Shown piece after piece: positions 44,356 to 53,391 of a stretch of 64,000 bases of DNA. A model generated the notes under the pieces. That model did not search any database and was not told the DNA's origin. It was given only the letters and a program-made list of their open reading frames with translations. The position numbers were made by a program, and so were the translations under genes. Within the stretch, counting starts at the first letter, position 1; the number at the start of each line of letters is the position of its first letter. Location of the stretch: contig NW_027125704.1 in NCBI RefSeq assembly GCF_037325665.1, positions 62,001-126,000 of the forward strand, in the 5' to 3' direction. The stretch is from Littorina saxatilis (Eukaryota > Mollusca > Gastropoda > Littorinimorpha > Littorinidae).

Positions 44356-46707
44356 ATGAACACTGCCGCAGCCGTAGACTTTTGCCTTACCCTGAAGACC
44401 CAATGGAGGCGTCCTCTGGACAAGATCTCGGAGGACTCTATCCGTACGGTAGTGACCAGCACTGCTAGCACGGTCAACAATGAGAGGAGCCTGTACGCCC
44501 GTGCGGCCATCGAGTTTGGAGACATGCAGCTCACTCATCCCCAGTACGGAGACCTGGCAGCTAGGTTGCTCATGGCCCAGCTCTACATGGACACTCCGGG
44601 AAGATTTGAAGAAGCCATGTACACCCTGTGGAAAGACAAAAAACTGGCAGAAGAGACCTGGGAGGCATGCAGACGGTATAGCACGGAGATAGAAGATTTG
44701 CTCAGGCAACATGCAGACGCCGATTTCAATAATTTTACTTACCAGGGGGTCACCCACCTCATCAAGTCATACCTGATGCGGTCGACCGACGGGACTGTGA
44801 TCGAACGACCGAGGTACACCATGATGAGGATTGCTCTGGGGTTGAACCCGACAGACTTTGACGCAGTAAAGGCGACCTTCGAGGCTCTCATTGACGGGTC
44901 GATGTCTCTGGCTTCTCCGATCATGTTCAACGCGGGTACGACCATGCCCCAGATGGCGAGTTGCTTCATCCAGACAGTGGACGGAAATAACGTCAAGAGA
45001 AAGTACGAGAGCCTGGCGGAGACGGCCAACATTTCGGCCATGAACGGGGGGGTCGGAATGAACATTGACGGCAGTGACACCCAGATGTTCAACATCGTCG
45101 TGGACAGGACCATCAAGGACGTCCCTCAGGGAGGCGCGAAGAATAAGAAGAGACCTGGAGCAGGGGCAGTGTACAGAGAGCCCTGGGAGACTGATTTCCT
45201 CAAGATTCTCGCCAATAAACGTACCGAAGGCGGCCGTGAGGACGAGAAGCACAAGGATCTGTTTATCGGTATGTGGACACCCGACCTGTTTGTAGAGCGC
45301 TTGCGGGAGAGCGCCTCCACGGGTAAACCGGTCATGTGGTCGTTCTTTGACGGAGAGGCTGCTGACAGCCTGAGGAGACTGCACGGGAAAGAATTTGAAG
45401 ACCTCTATCACGCCCTCGAGGTGGAGAAGGCCTACAAGTTCCAGCTGCCGATCCTCAAAGTGTTCTCCGAGGTATGCGACACTTACAAAGAGACTGGAGG
45501 ACCATACACGCTCTTGAAGGACGTCGCCAACAGGCGGAGCAACCACAACAACAGGGGAACCATACGGGGGTCCAACCTGTGCACCGAGGTCCTAGAGTAC
45601 TCTGACTGCAACGAGACTGCCGTGTGCACCCTGTCCAGCATATGCTCTAGCAAGTTTCTTGTGGAGGCCAGCAAAGACGGTATCATCTACAACTTTGAGG
45701 GTCTCGGCAATACTGTCCGGGTGGCTGCGAGGAACCTCGACAACACCATCGACATAAACATGTACCCGTCAAAGCAAACCGCAAAGTCTCACCTGAGCAT
45801 GAGACCCATCGGGATTGGACCGAGAGATTTCCAAGGACTGCTCCTGAAGGCCGGGCTGCCGTTCACTTCTGGAGCTGCCAAGCGCCTCCTGGACGCGGTC
45901 TCTGCTCAAATGTACTTTTCTGCCCTCGAGGAAAGTTGCAATATGGCTGTGGAGCGCGGGCCGTACGCACACTTTGAAGGATCGATGTACTCCAAGGGCA
46001 TCTTACAGCAAGACACGACGCACGTCGCACCCGACTTTAGCTGCTCGATGTGCACTGCCGATGTTTCCTGCGAGTTCTGTTCTATCCCTATGCCGCTGCC
46101 CGAACTTGACTGGGAGGGGTTGAGCAAACGCATTGTACAAAACGGCCTGCGCAACTCGCTGGTGACTGCCGCTATGCCGACCGTGGGGACTGCTCAGATC
46201 TTTGGGCATTACGAGTCTGCCGACCCCTTGGACTCGTTGGTTTTTCTTGCCAGGGTCAACAGCGGCACCTTCCAGGTTGTGTGCAGACAACTAGTCGAGG
46301 ATCTAGAGAAGATCGGACTCTGGACGCCATATCTAGGCAACGCCATCGTCAACAACAGCGGGTCGTTGGAGGGCATGACCGAGATCCCCGAGCGCATGCG
46401 GATGATCTACAAGACGGTGTGGGAGATCAAGCAGAAGGAACGAATGAAGATGGCGGCCATTATGGGTCGGTACATTGACCAGGGTATATCGTTCAGCGTC
46501 AATCTTGAAGACCCTACCAACTCTAAGTACCTGACTCTGCTGCTATTTGCGAGCGACTGCGACCTCAAGACGGCCAACTACTATCATCGGTCAAAACCTG
46601 CCACGGGGGCAAAGAAACTGGTCGCCAAATCTGAGATGAAGAAAGGAACTCCTCCTCCACGGGTGTGCAAGAGAAACGACCCCACGTGCATGGCCTGTTC
46701 TTCGTAA
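44356..46707 (+). CDS. Ribonucleoside-diphosphate reductase large subunit (class I)
   Basis: The protein has 783 residues and reduces ribonucleotides to deoxyribonucleotides together with a small subunit not seen in this window. Evidence: FNAGTTMPQMASCF with the first active-site Cys near 200, NGGVGMNI, NLCTEVLEYSDCNETAVC with the N-C-E catalytic loop near 417-425, and AMPTVGTAQIFG. The C-terminal tail CKRNDPTCMACSS carries the redox CxxC. No clear N-terminal ATP cone is visible; this resembles many herpesvirus and some viral R1 proteins, and overall the motifs look intact. The promoter carries array elements, consistent with early expression. Confidence 0.95.
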   Translation: MNTAAAVDFCLTLKTQWRRPLDKISEDSIRTVVTSTASTVNNERSLYARAAIEFGDMQLTHPQYGDLAARLLMAQLYMDTPGRFEEAMYTLWKDKKLAEETWEACRRYSTEIEDLLRQHADADFNNFTYQGVTHLIKSYLMRSTDGTVIERPRYTMMRIALGLNPTDFDAVKATFEALIDGSMSLASPIMFNAGTTMPQMASCFIQTVDGNNVKRKYESLAETANISAMNGGVGMNIDGSDTQMFNIVVDRTIKDVPQGGAKNKKRPGAGAVYREPWETDFLKILANKRTEGGREDEKHKDLFIGMWTPDLFVERLRESASTGKPVMWSFFDGEAADSLRRLHGKEFEDLYHALEVEKAYKFQLPILKVFSEVCDTYKETGGPYTLLKDVANRRSNHNNRGTIRGSNLCTEVLEYSDCNETAVCTLSSICSSKFLVEASKDGIIYNFEGLGNTVRVAARNLDNTIDINMYPSKQTAKSHLSMRPIGIGPRDFQGLLLKAGLPFTSGAAKRLLDAVSAQMYFSALEESCNMAVERGPYAHFEGSMYSKGILQQDTTHVAPDFSCSMCTADVSCEFCSIPMPLPELDWEGLSKRIVQNGLRNSLVTAAMPTVGTAQIFGHYESADPLDSLVFLARVNSGTFQVVCRQLVEDLEKIGLWTPYLGNAIVNNSGSLEGMTEIPERMRMIYKTVWEIKQKERMKMAAIMGRYIDQGISFSVNLEDPTNSKYLTLLLFASDCDLKTANYYHRSKPATGAKKLVAKSEMKKGTPPPRVCKRNDPTCMACSS

Positions 46708-46745
46708 AATATCCCCACAAGAAACACAGACTTTTTTTGTTATTG

Positions 46746-46772
46746 TTTATTGAAAGTGACAATAAAAATAAA
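46746..46772. terminator. Overlapping convergent poly(A) signals
   Basis: Plus-strand AATAAA at 46761-46766 and 46767-46772 follow the reductase stop. Minus-strand AATAAA (TTTATT at 46746-46751) lies downstream of the PARG gene stop. The two transcripts would overlap slightly at their 3' ends. Confidence 0.65.
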
Positions 46773-46795
46773 ATATAACAATGGCGTTGTTGTTA

Positions 46796-49396
46796 CTATA
46801 TGTCCGAGAGAACCTCTTCCTCTTGGGTAGGTGCCGATGCCTTCTTCTTCTTTCTTTTCTCCTGGGGTGGTGGTGGCATATCGCTAAACTCCCGGGGTGG
46901 TGGTGGTGGTGGTGGCATATCACTGAACAGTGGTGATGGTGGCAGTGGCATATCGCTGAACAATGTCTCCTCATCTATGTCTGGGGCTCCCTGCTGAGCA
47001 TCTAAAAATGACTCGCTCCCGCTGCCCGACATCATGGCACCACCACCACTGAGCATGTTGGCTCTGAGGGCCTGGAGGTGAGTCAGTATAGAGTTTGCCG
47101 TGATCTTGGAGTTGTTGGCGCGGTTGGTGGAGCTGTATGGTTGGTTATTGACAGCCATGGCGACGTGCGTAATGAAATCGTCTGCGGAAAGGTTCATCGT
47201 TTCCGCCAAAGTCACTATATCGGTGACATTCTTTTCTACGACATCTCCCGTGCGCACCAGGATGAGCGACCTGTTGGTGGCCGATGCTGCGGCTACCTGC
47301 AAGAGTATCTTAAGCACCGGGTCGCCGGCAAAGTCCCCGCTACCCCACATGCCGGTGGCAATGGGTACTGTTGGCTGGGTAAACTGGCTGGGGCTAAACG
47401 CGGCCGCTGCCCTCTTGTACTCGTGAAAAATGTCTGCAGCGCTGTACTGACTCTTCAGGGCCCGTTTGTAGTTTGTGGCGTCGAATGCCAAAATTTCCGT
47501 GAGGGCACGGTTCTCCGAGTCCAGGAGTTGGTTGGCGTCGTACGGGGTAGGTCCAGCGTACCTGAACGCCGGAGAGTTAAATCTTCCTCCGCCATAGCCC
47601 GTGTACTCGCTCACCCGGACGGCCCCCATGACCACGCAGGCGCTGTCGAGGGTCGTCTTGTCAAACAGGGCTCGTCCCAGCAGCGATTCTGGGTGAGTGA
47701 TGAGCAGGATTTCCTCTTGGACAGCCCCGCGGCCAAACACCCCCCCGCCGAACCTCTTGTTGGCAAAGTCGGCAAAGATTGCGCCCTCGACGTCCTCGAT
47801 GCCCGGGCCGTGTGGGACGATGAGGAGAGGCCGGTAGACGGATTGAGCGCCGTTGACCCGGGTGGTTTCCTTGTGGTAGAAGGTGATGTTGCGTTGCAGG
47901 AAGTTGTTGTTGGTCATTCCCTTGACGAAGTAATTGACCAAGCACGTCAATTTAGCCACACCCCCCTTGAACAGCCCGTCCATGTTCATCTGCTCTCTGG
48001 CGGCTCCCGCGGCAGTCCCAGTGATTTTCAACCTGCCCAGGAAGGCCATGGCGATGATCAGGAAAGTGTCTTTGGCGGACACCGTGGCGTATTCCTTGAT
48101 GGACAGTCTGGGCAGCTGGATCTTCCTGTTGTTCTGCATTTCCCTCTCCACGTAGGCGTTAATGCGCCTGATCACGTCACCGCCCATCTGGGTAGTGAAC
48201 GGCCGAGTGATCTTTCTGGTTAGATCTCTGGACAGCAGCCGTGGAGCTCCGGGGCTCAAAGAGAAGGTCAATGTGCTGCTCCCGCCGCTGCTACCGGCAT
48301 TATTACGGTCTCTCGCGGACATCTTTGGGTACTGTCCAAGAGCCATTGGCGCGTTGGGTTGGTCGCCGTCTTTCCCGGTGGTACCTATACCGTAAAACAG
48401 AGGTCTCTTGGTGCGTGGACCGTCCGGGCTTTGTTCACGACGGCGCTTTTTGCTGCCCTTGGAGTCCTCATCGTCGTTGCTAACCATCTTCAAGACAGCA
48501 CCGACAATATACCGCCTGGCGGGATCAATCCGCAAGAAATCCATGAACTTGTCGCCGGCCTGCTGGTAAAAGTCCAGCCCACTCCCGTGGTACTTGAGTT
48601 GCCATTCCGACAGCGTGTTAAAGACAAACCCCTCGATCATCCACACGGGTTCCTCCGGCTTCTGGGCGTTGCCGATCGAGGCTGGCCGGAACATGTACAC
48701 CGATGTGTTGTTCGTACCTTCGTCTAGGTAGTCGATGATGCCCATGGGGTACACCAGACTATACCCCTCAGTCTCCATCATACCGGTGTTGACATAACTG
48801 CTCTGAGGAGTCACCACGAATTTGGGTCTCCAATCCTCCCCGGGGGACTTGGCAAACGTCATGTACACAAAGTGTTTGGGGTCTCCGGGGCGCCCGCGGC
48901 GTATCTCACACATGCCTGTGGGGATGCGCAGTGTGTCTTGCTTGGCGTAGTCTGTCTTGTCCACGTGGCACTTGCCGCTGATCAATACGGGCTGCACGGT
49001 GGTCGTAAAGTCCTTGTGCCAGTCCTTGCATTGATAGATGGACGTTATCCCGAAGGGCATGATGTTATTCGCTAGTTTGACCAAAGACACCTCGCCGTCT
49101 TCTTCTAACAGGGGCCTGTACATCTCGACGGCCTTGCTCTTGGGGTTGGCCACGGTCAAGATATCGTCAAGTTCCTTGAGGGTGATAATGTCGTTGTACT
49201 CCTTGGTCATGATGTTCCTGGTGATGTTGTGGCTGGGTTTGACCAGTTTAAACAGCAGCTGCCCCCCCGTGGGTCGGAACAGCTCATCAAACCCGACGTG
49301 ACACATAGAGTACACGGGTAGAAACCTGTAGGGCGCGATTGATCCTGCTTTGTCAGGCCCCACGACGGCGAGTTGGTGTCCAGATTTGAGTTCCAT
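46796..49396 (-). CDS. PARG-domain protein (poly(ADP-ribose) glycohydrolase-like), 866 aa
   Basis: Residues about 440-790 contain the PARG fold. FADFANKRFGGGVFGRGAVQ leads into Glu561-Glu562, giving the signature GGG-X7-QEE whose second Glu is catalytic. AFDATNYKR near 625 and TGMWGSGDFAGDPVLKILLQ near 685 match the other conserved PARG blocks. The N-terminal 440 residues are not recognised; they include a basic KGSKKRRREQSP segment (about 310-325). The C-terminus has repeated FSDMPPPP units, poly-proline and a KRKKKK nuclear signal. The enzyme would remove poly(ADP-ribose) from proteins, countering host PARP responses in the nucleus. A second PARG domain lies in the 3007-aa protein. Confidence 0.85.
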   Translation of the reverse strand: MELKSGHQLAVVGPDKAGSIAPYRFLPVYSMCHVGFDELFRPTGGQLLFKLVKPSHNITRNIMTKEYNDIITLKELDDILTVANPKSKAVEMYRPLLEEDGEVSLVKLANNIMPFGITSIYQCKDWHKDFTTTVQPVLISGKCHVDKTDYAKQDTLRIPTGMCEIRRGRPGDPKHFVYMTFAKSPGEDWRPKFVVTPQSSYVNTGMMETEGYSLVYPMGIIDYLDEGTNNTSVYMFRPASIGNAQKPEEPVWMIEGFVFNTLSEWQLKYHGSGLDFYQQAGDKFMDFLRIDPARRYIVGAVLKMVSNDDEDSKGSKKRRREQSPDGPRTKRPLFYGIGTTGKDGDQPNAPMALGQYPKMSARDRNNAGSSGGSSTLTFSLSPGAPRLLSRDLTRKITRPFTTQMGGDVIRRINAYVEREMQNNRKIQLPRLSIKEYATVSAKDTFLIIAMAFLGRLKITGTAAGAAREQMNMDGLFKGGVAKLTCLVNYFVKGMTNNNFLQRNITFYHKETTRVNGAQSVYRPLLIVPHGPGIEDVEGAIFADFANKRFGGGVFGRGAVQEEILLITHPESLLGRALFDKTTLDSACVVMGAVRVSEYTGYGGGRFNSPAFRYAGPTPYDANQLLDSENRALTEILAFDATNYKRALKSQYSAADIFHEYKRAAAAFSPSQFTQPTVPIATGMWGSGDFAGDPVLKILLQVAAASATNRSLILVRTGDVVEKNVTDIVTLAETMNLSADDFITHVAMAVNNQPYSSTNRANNSKITANSILTHLQALRANMLSGGGAMMSGSGSESFLDAQQGAPDIDEETLFSDMPLPPSPLFSDMPPPPPPPREFSDMPPPPQEKRKKKKASAPTQEEEVLSDI

Positions 49397-49397
49397 G

Positions 49398-49453
49398 GTT
49401 GCTCTACAAATGTTACTAACCTGCCGTTGCTCTACAAATGTTACTAACCTGCC
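49398..49453. repeat. 28-bp tandem duplication in the PARG gene leader
   Basis: The block beginning GTTGCTCTACAAATG occurs twice head to tail (49398-49425 and 49426-49453) directly upstream of the PARG start codon on the minus strand. It may be part of its promoter or leader. Confidence 0.85.
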
Positions 49454-49461
49454 CGGCCGAA

Positions 49462-50007
49462 CTAATACTCACAATCGGAACTGTCACTCATTGATAGCTT
49501 AGACATGTCCGGGAGGGCTCCTTGCCTTATCACGGCGGCTATAGCGTTATCAACCATCGGGCTCCTGAGGGCATTGCGCATGCGGTCGATCATAGTCGGG
49601 TGACTCTCGGACACCGTCAACTGAGAATCCAGGGCGTTGCACATGACCGTTTCTGGAATGTGTGCTGGAAATATCCCGTGGGTAAAATAGAGCTGCGCTG
49701 TCAGGTTTGCCAAGCGAGAAGTGTCCGCGAAGCAGTAAAACAACAGTTTGTTGGTGGCGTACCTACCACCGAAGCACGTTAAAATTTTGTTTGGGTGGTT
49801 AAACTTCATCTTACGGGATACTGTGGGTGGGTCGTAGTTCACGAAGAACCCTCTGTTCCGCGAGGCAAAACACACATACTGGCCGTTGGATGCCTCTGAG
49901 GGCCTAAGCACTACCATTTCTTTGACGTTGCGCCCGTGGCAATATTCCCGTAGGGCCCGTCTGCTGGGTCGCTCTTGGGTAAAAAACAACAAACCCCGCA
50001 CTGCCAT
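49462..50007 (-). CDS. Hypothetical protein, 181 aa
   Basis: ATG at 50007, next to the thymidylate synthase promoter array, which may serve both genes. The protein is basic in the first half, with aromatic-rich strands (GQYVCFASRNRGFFVNYDPP) and a Ser/Asp-rich end (SKLSMSDSSDCEY). No membrane span or motif is recognised. Confidence 0.75.
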   Translation of the reverse strand: MAVRGLLFFTQERPSRRALREYCHGRNVKEMVVLRPSEASNGQYVCFASRNRGFFVNYDPPTVSRKMKFNHPNKILTCFGGRYATNKLLFYCFADTSRLANLTAQLYFTHGIFPAHIPETVMCNALDSQLTVSESHPTMIDRMRNALRSPMVDNAIAAVIRQGALPDMSKLSMSDSSDCEY

Positions 50008-50040
50008 GATTCACCGGAAGTAATTGACCGGAGCCAAGTC

Positions 50041-50230
50041 TGTTGTACAAAGACTGAGGTCTGTAGTCTGTTGTACGAAGACTGAGGTCTGTAGTCTGTT
50101 GTACTTTAAAACAAAGACTGAGGTCTGTAGTCTGTTGTACTTTAAAACAAAGACTGAGGTCTGTAGTCTGTTGTACTTTAAAACAAAGACTGAGGTCTGT
50201 AGTCTGTTGTACTTTAAAAACGTATAAATA
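50041..50230 (+). promoter_or_regulatory. Nested 28/36-bp promoter repeats plus TATA
   Basis: TGTTGTA starts at 50041, 50069, 50097, 50133, 50169 and 50205. The first units are 28 bp; the later ones carry an extra TTTAAAAC and are 36 bp. Each unit also holds a CTGTAGT copy 8 bp upstream. TATAAATA is at 50223-50230, 60 bases before the thymidylate synthase ATG. Confidence 0.85.
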
Positions 50231-50289
50231 CTCTGTGTACGAGGATACAAGTTTTATTTCACAAAAGAAAAGTACAAAGACCACCCCCG

Positions 50290-51180
50290 ATGGCCACCGC
50301 GGCAGACCGAACGTACTTCCAGTTAATCAACACGGTGTTCTCTGAGGGCACCTGGGGGCCCAATCGTACTGGCGAAGATACTCTGTCAGTGTTTTGCCCT
50401 CCCACGATGAAGTACGACCTGATTAACGACGGCTTCCCGATCCTCTTAAGTAAGAAAGTTCTGTACAAGTCTGCCTTCGAGGAAATGTTGTGGATGGTCA
50501 GCGGGTCCACCGACGTCGGCAAGCTCAAGACCAAGATATGGTGCGCAAACTCGAGCAGAGAGTTCCTCGACGGTAGAGGGCTCACCCACTACGAGGTCGG
50601 CGACATCGGTCCTGGATACGGGTTCCAAATGAGACACTCGGGCGCAAAGTACAGGGGTAAATCTGCAGATTATACTGGTGAGGGCTTTGACCAACTCGCA
50701 GAGTGTGTCCGCAAGATGAAGGAGGACCCGACCTCGAGACAGAATCTGATGTGTTTGTGGTCTCCCAAAGACACCCACATGATGGCGCTGCCCCCGTGTC
50801 ATTACTCTACCGTCTTCGAAGTCAGAAACGGCAAGTATTTGAACGCGCACTTGACCCAAAGGTCCGGAGATATCGGGTTGGGGATACCGTTCAACATGGT
50901 AGGGTATGGTCTGTTGATGCATCTGCTGGCCCACGACGCCGGGTTGACGCCGCACATCTTTGCCCACACGATCACCAACGCGCACATCTACATGACGCAC
51001 GTGGAGACCTTAAAGAAACAGCTGCTCCGTATCCCCGACGGAAGACCCACGCCCCGGCTAAGGATCACCGCCCCCCCGGGTACAGCCTTTGACGCCATCG
51101 AGATGTCCGATATACATCTCGACGATTATTTCCCCTTGATTGACCCGCCCCTGACTCCCGTCATGCGCATGGCCGTGTGA
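50290..51180 (+). CDS. thyA: Thymidylate synthase
   Basis: The protein has 296 residues, the usual length for the ThyA family. It converts dUMP to dTMP using methylene-tetrahydrofolate. Evidence: the N-terminal GTWGPNRTGEDTLSVF loop, ALPPCHY with catalytic Cys170, QRSGDIGLGIPFN that binds dUMP, and the terminal hydrophobic Val of MAV. It is very similar to cellular enzymes and was probably acquired from a host. Its last 55 bases overlap the convergent RING gene. The upstream repeats suggest tight control with other DNA-precursor genes. Confidence 0.97.
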   Translation: MATAADRTYFQLINTVFSEGTWGPNRTGEDTLSVFCPPTMKYDLINDGFPILLSKKVLYKSAFEEMLWMVSGSTDVGKLKTKIWCANSSREFLDGRGLTHYEVGDIGPGYGFQMRHSGAKYRGKSADYTGEGFDQLAECVRKMKEDPTSRQNLMCLWSPKDTHMMALPPCHYSTVFEVRNGKYLNAHLTQRSGDIGLGIPFNMVGYGLLMHLLAHDAGLTPHIFAHTITNAHIYMTHVETLKKQLLRIPDGRPTPRLRITAPPGTAFDAIEMSDIHLDDYFPLIDPPLTPVMRMAV

Positions 51181-52520
51181 GTGTGACGTCTAATGACCTT
51201 GGTGGCCCACTTCTGGATGGTGTCCCGCTTGGTCTTCTTGAGCTGCGACGAGTCTGCTTTAATTAAGCAGTCGCTGAAGCACGCCAGGTGGTACGTGGGA
51301 CACAAGTACGAGTGTTTGCTGCAGAAGAGTTCGTTAAAGAGGTGAAGGGCCGCAGAGCCGCTCATGAGTGATGAAGGTTGCTTGACGAGCGAGTAAAAGT
51401 AAATAAATCTGAGCTTGTTGAGCTTGCACTGTGGGTTTGTGTAGTGTTTGATCATGTTGTCTATGAATTTCTTGTTTGTACGCTGCCTTTCGGTACACAC
51501 CACTGTCACTGCCGTCTCTACGTTCATGTACTTGCGGCGCATCTGAATGAGCTCGTCCATGTCGTTGAGGTCGGGATAGGCACGATAATCCATCAGCATG
51601 TTACATATGGTACAGTCTGAGAAGATGCTCAGGCAGTCCACTTTTGTCTCATCATTGCTGTCTTTGTCCTTCTCGTCTGGTTTCTTCCCGTGGGACCACT
51701 TGTACGAGTTATCCCATCCTACCCGTTCGTTCATTGATTCGTGCCCGTCAGGTACGAACGGACACATACCGTCGTCGTCTTCCTCTTCTTGCTTTACCTC
51801 TGTAGTAACGTTAGACCTGCCGCTAATGGTAGCCAGAGACTTTTGCGCAGAATTACATTTACATTGCCCGTAGGCGTCTGACGGCAAGATGCTTATAAAG
51901 TTTGCCATGGCATCAATCTCCGGCACGTCGTAGGTCAGTGCGTGCATGACTTTGGTGACAAAATCGCTCACCCCTGTCTGGTCACTCTCTGCCACGGCGC
52001 GCTTGGTGGCGCAGTGGTTCAGGAAAAAATGGAAATACACGTCTTTCGGAGATACTTTGGCACTAACCTGCAGTCCGTACAGCATGCACAGGGACGTCAT
52101 GGCGTCTAAAACCGTGGTCTTGGTGATGGTCGAGCAAGCGTAAAACAGTCCCAGCAGCGTGATGTCGACCTCCGGGTACTGTTGCGTCAACGTGCACACT
52201 CTGCACACCCGGCTGAAAGGATAGTTCACCGAAGACCACTTTGTCCGCAGCATCTCCCGCACCATCTCGTAGGTATGTCTGTGCTTGGACCCGAACAGCA
52301 CGTCAAAGGGTTGTACGGCTGGTCTCCGGCCCTCATTAAGAATAAACTCTCTGTAGTCCCCGTGGGGTATACTTTCAAACGTGACCCCGCCTGAAGGGTC
52401 TCTGCAGTAGTAGCACGGCTTGCCCGTCAGTCTCTCTCTACAGTCTTTACAAGTACCGTGCAGACACCTGGTGGACACTACCATCTCATCTGTGTATGTC
52501 ACGCATATGGGGCACTCCAT
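51126..52520 (-). CDS. RING-finger protein (putative E3 ubiquitin ligase), 464 aa
   Basis: Residues 3-39 form a RING finger: CPIC, then CLHGTCKDC and CYYC, a C3HC4-like ligand order with a His. Viral RING proteins of this type (for example ICP0-like proteins) act as ubiquitin ligases on host restriction factors. The remaining 420 residues hold scattered Cys/His clusters (CRVC, CKC, CTIC) and an acidic, Lys-rich middle (about 245-300) suited to SUMO interaction or degradation. No second catalytic domain is recognised. Its 3' end overlaps the thymidylate synthase gene tail to tail. Confidence 0.8.
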   Translation of the reverse strand: MECPICVTYTDEMVVSTRCLHGTCKDCRERLTGKPCYYCRDPSGGVTFESIPHGDYREFILNEGRRPAVQPFDVLFGSKHRHTYEMVREMLRTKWSSVNYPFSRVCRVCTLTQQYPEVDITLLGLFYACSTITKTTVLDAMTSLCMLYGLQVSAKVSPKDVYFHFFLNHCATKRAVAESDQTGVSDFVTKVMHALTYDVPEIDAMANFISILPSDAYGQCKCNSAQKSLATISGRSNVTTEVKQEEEDDDGMCPFVPDGHESMNERVGWDNSYKWSHGKKPDEKDKDSNDETKVDCLSIFSDCTICNMLMDYRAYPDLNDMDELIQMRRKYMNVETAVTVVCTERQRTNKKFIDNMIKHYTNPQCKLNKLRFIYFYSLVKQPSSLMSGSAALHLFNELFCSKHSYLCPTYHLACFSDCLIKADSSQLKKTKRDTIQKWATKVIRRHTHTAMRMTGVRGGSIKGK

Positions 52521-52524
52521 CTCT

Positions 52525-53388
52525 CTAGTTGATCTTCTTGGTGGCTGGGGTACCTAGCTCTACAAACATCTTCAGCTTGAATACAGCCAAGAAGACGCTC
52601 ACGAAGAACACCCCGAGGGTCAATATCTCGCAGAACCCGACCTGCGCATGGAAGTCGATGGTGAAGTTGAGTGAGAACACTGCCGCGATGACGTAGTGCA
52701 TAAACACGGACCCGCTCGCTGGGTTACGGAAGAGAGCAAAGTCGAAGATGACGACGATGATAACAACTCCCCCGAGGACGGCAGAAAGCAAAGCCACATC
52801 TACCTCTCTCATAAAATTCTTGTCGGTATGTGTAATATACCTCGCCACATAGATGGCAAGCAGCATCATGTTGTAGACCGTGATGGACCAGATGATATTG
52901 GCCGTCATGTATTCGTCAATGATGCGCCGCCACCTGCTCATGGGGGCCGTCTGCGGTTGATCCTCGTCCGTCTCCATCTCGTCGGAAGTGGCCAGACGTC
53001 GGTACATGCCTTTAGAGTTGGGGTTGCGCAAGGCCTCGTACATGTAGCTCGCTAGGTATATCAGGCTCGCTGCGGCCATGACAGAGAACACTCCAATAAG
53101 CGCCCGGAGGTGGGTAGAGTCGTATTTGTCAACGCTGGCGCCCGTAATGATGTCGTAAGAGTTGTCCAAGATGGTTGGGAACAGCAGTACGGGGAAGAAG
53201 ATCATCTTGACGGTGGCCCTCATGTTTTTGTAGTTGACTAGATTGTAAATGAAGACCACGTAGCACATGAAGACGATGGGCCATTGCGCTAAGAAGGCCA
53301 CTAGGGCTGTCTTGAAGTATAGGGGGTTGCTGAACGGAGACGTGTGTATGCGCTCCGTGGGCACGGTTGTCACGTTAGTAGAGGCCAT
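52525..53388 (-). CDS. 7-TM membrane protein B, 287 aa
   Basis: Seven hydrophobic segments lie at roughly 28-50, 60-80, 92-117, 165-188, 198-222, 228-250 and 252-275. A charged loop (about 118-160, with DEMETDEDQPQTAP) sits between spans 3 and 4. The N-terminus has a possible glycosylation site (NVT at 4-6). Seven spans could mean a receptor-like protein or a glycoprotein M-type protein; no GPCR signature is seen. Topology and size resemble the protein at 16382-17266, although similarity in sequence is not obvious by eye. A five-codon upstream frame precedes the start. Confidence 0.8.
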   Translation of the reverse strand: MASTNVTTVPTERIHTSPFSNPLYFKTALVAFLAQWPIVFMCYVVFIYNLVNYKNMRATVKMIFFPVLLFPTILDNSYDIITGASVDKYDSTHLRALIGVFSVMAAASLIYLASYMYEALRNPNSKGMYRRLATSDEMETDEDQPQTAPMSRWRRIIDEYMTANIIWSITVYNMMLLAIYVARYITHTDKNFMREVDVALLSAVLGGVVIIVVIFDFALFRNPASGSVFMHYVIAAVFSLNFTIDFHAQVGFCEILTLGVFFVSVFLAVFKLKMFVELGTPATKKIN

Positions 53389-53391
53389 AGT

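Noticed and set aside
47078-48223. 381-aa plus-strand frame opposite the PARG gene
   Set aside because: Antisense shadow; the minus strand encodes clear PARG motifs across the same bases.
50041-50215. Regular repeats resembling a CRISPR array
   Set aside because: Units are contiguous without unique spacers, lie just before a TATA box, and share the motif of other promoters; they are promoter repeats in a eukaryotic virus.
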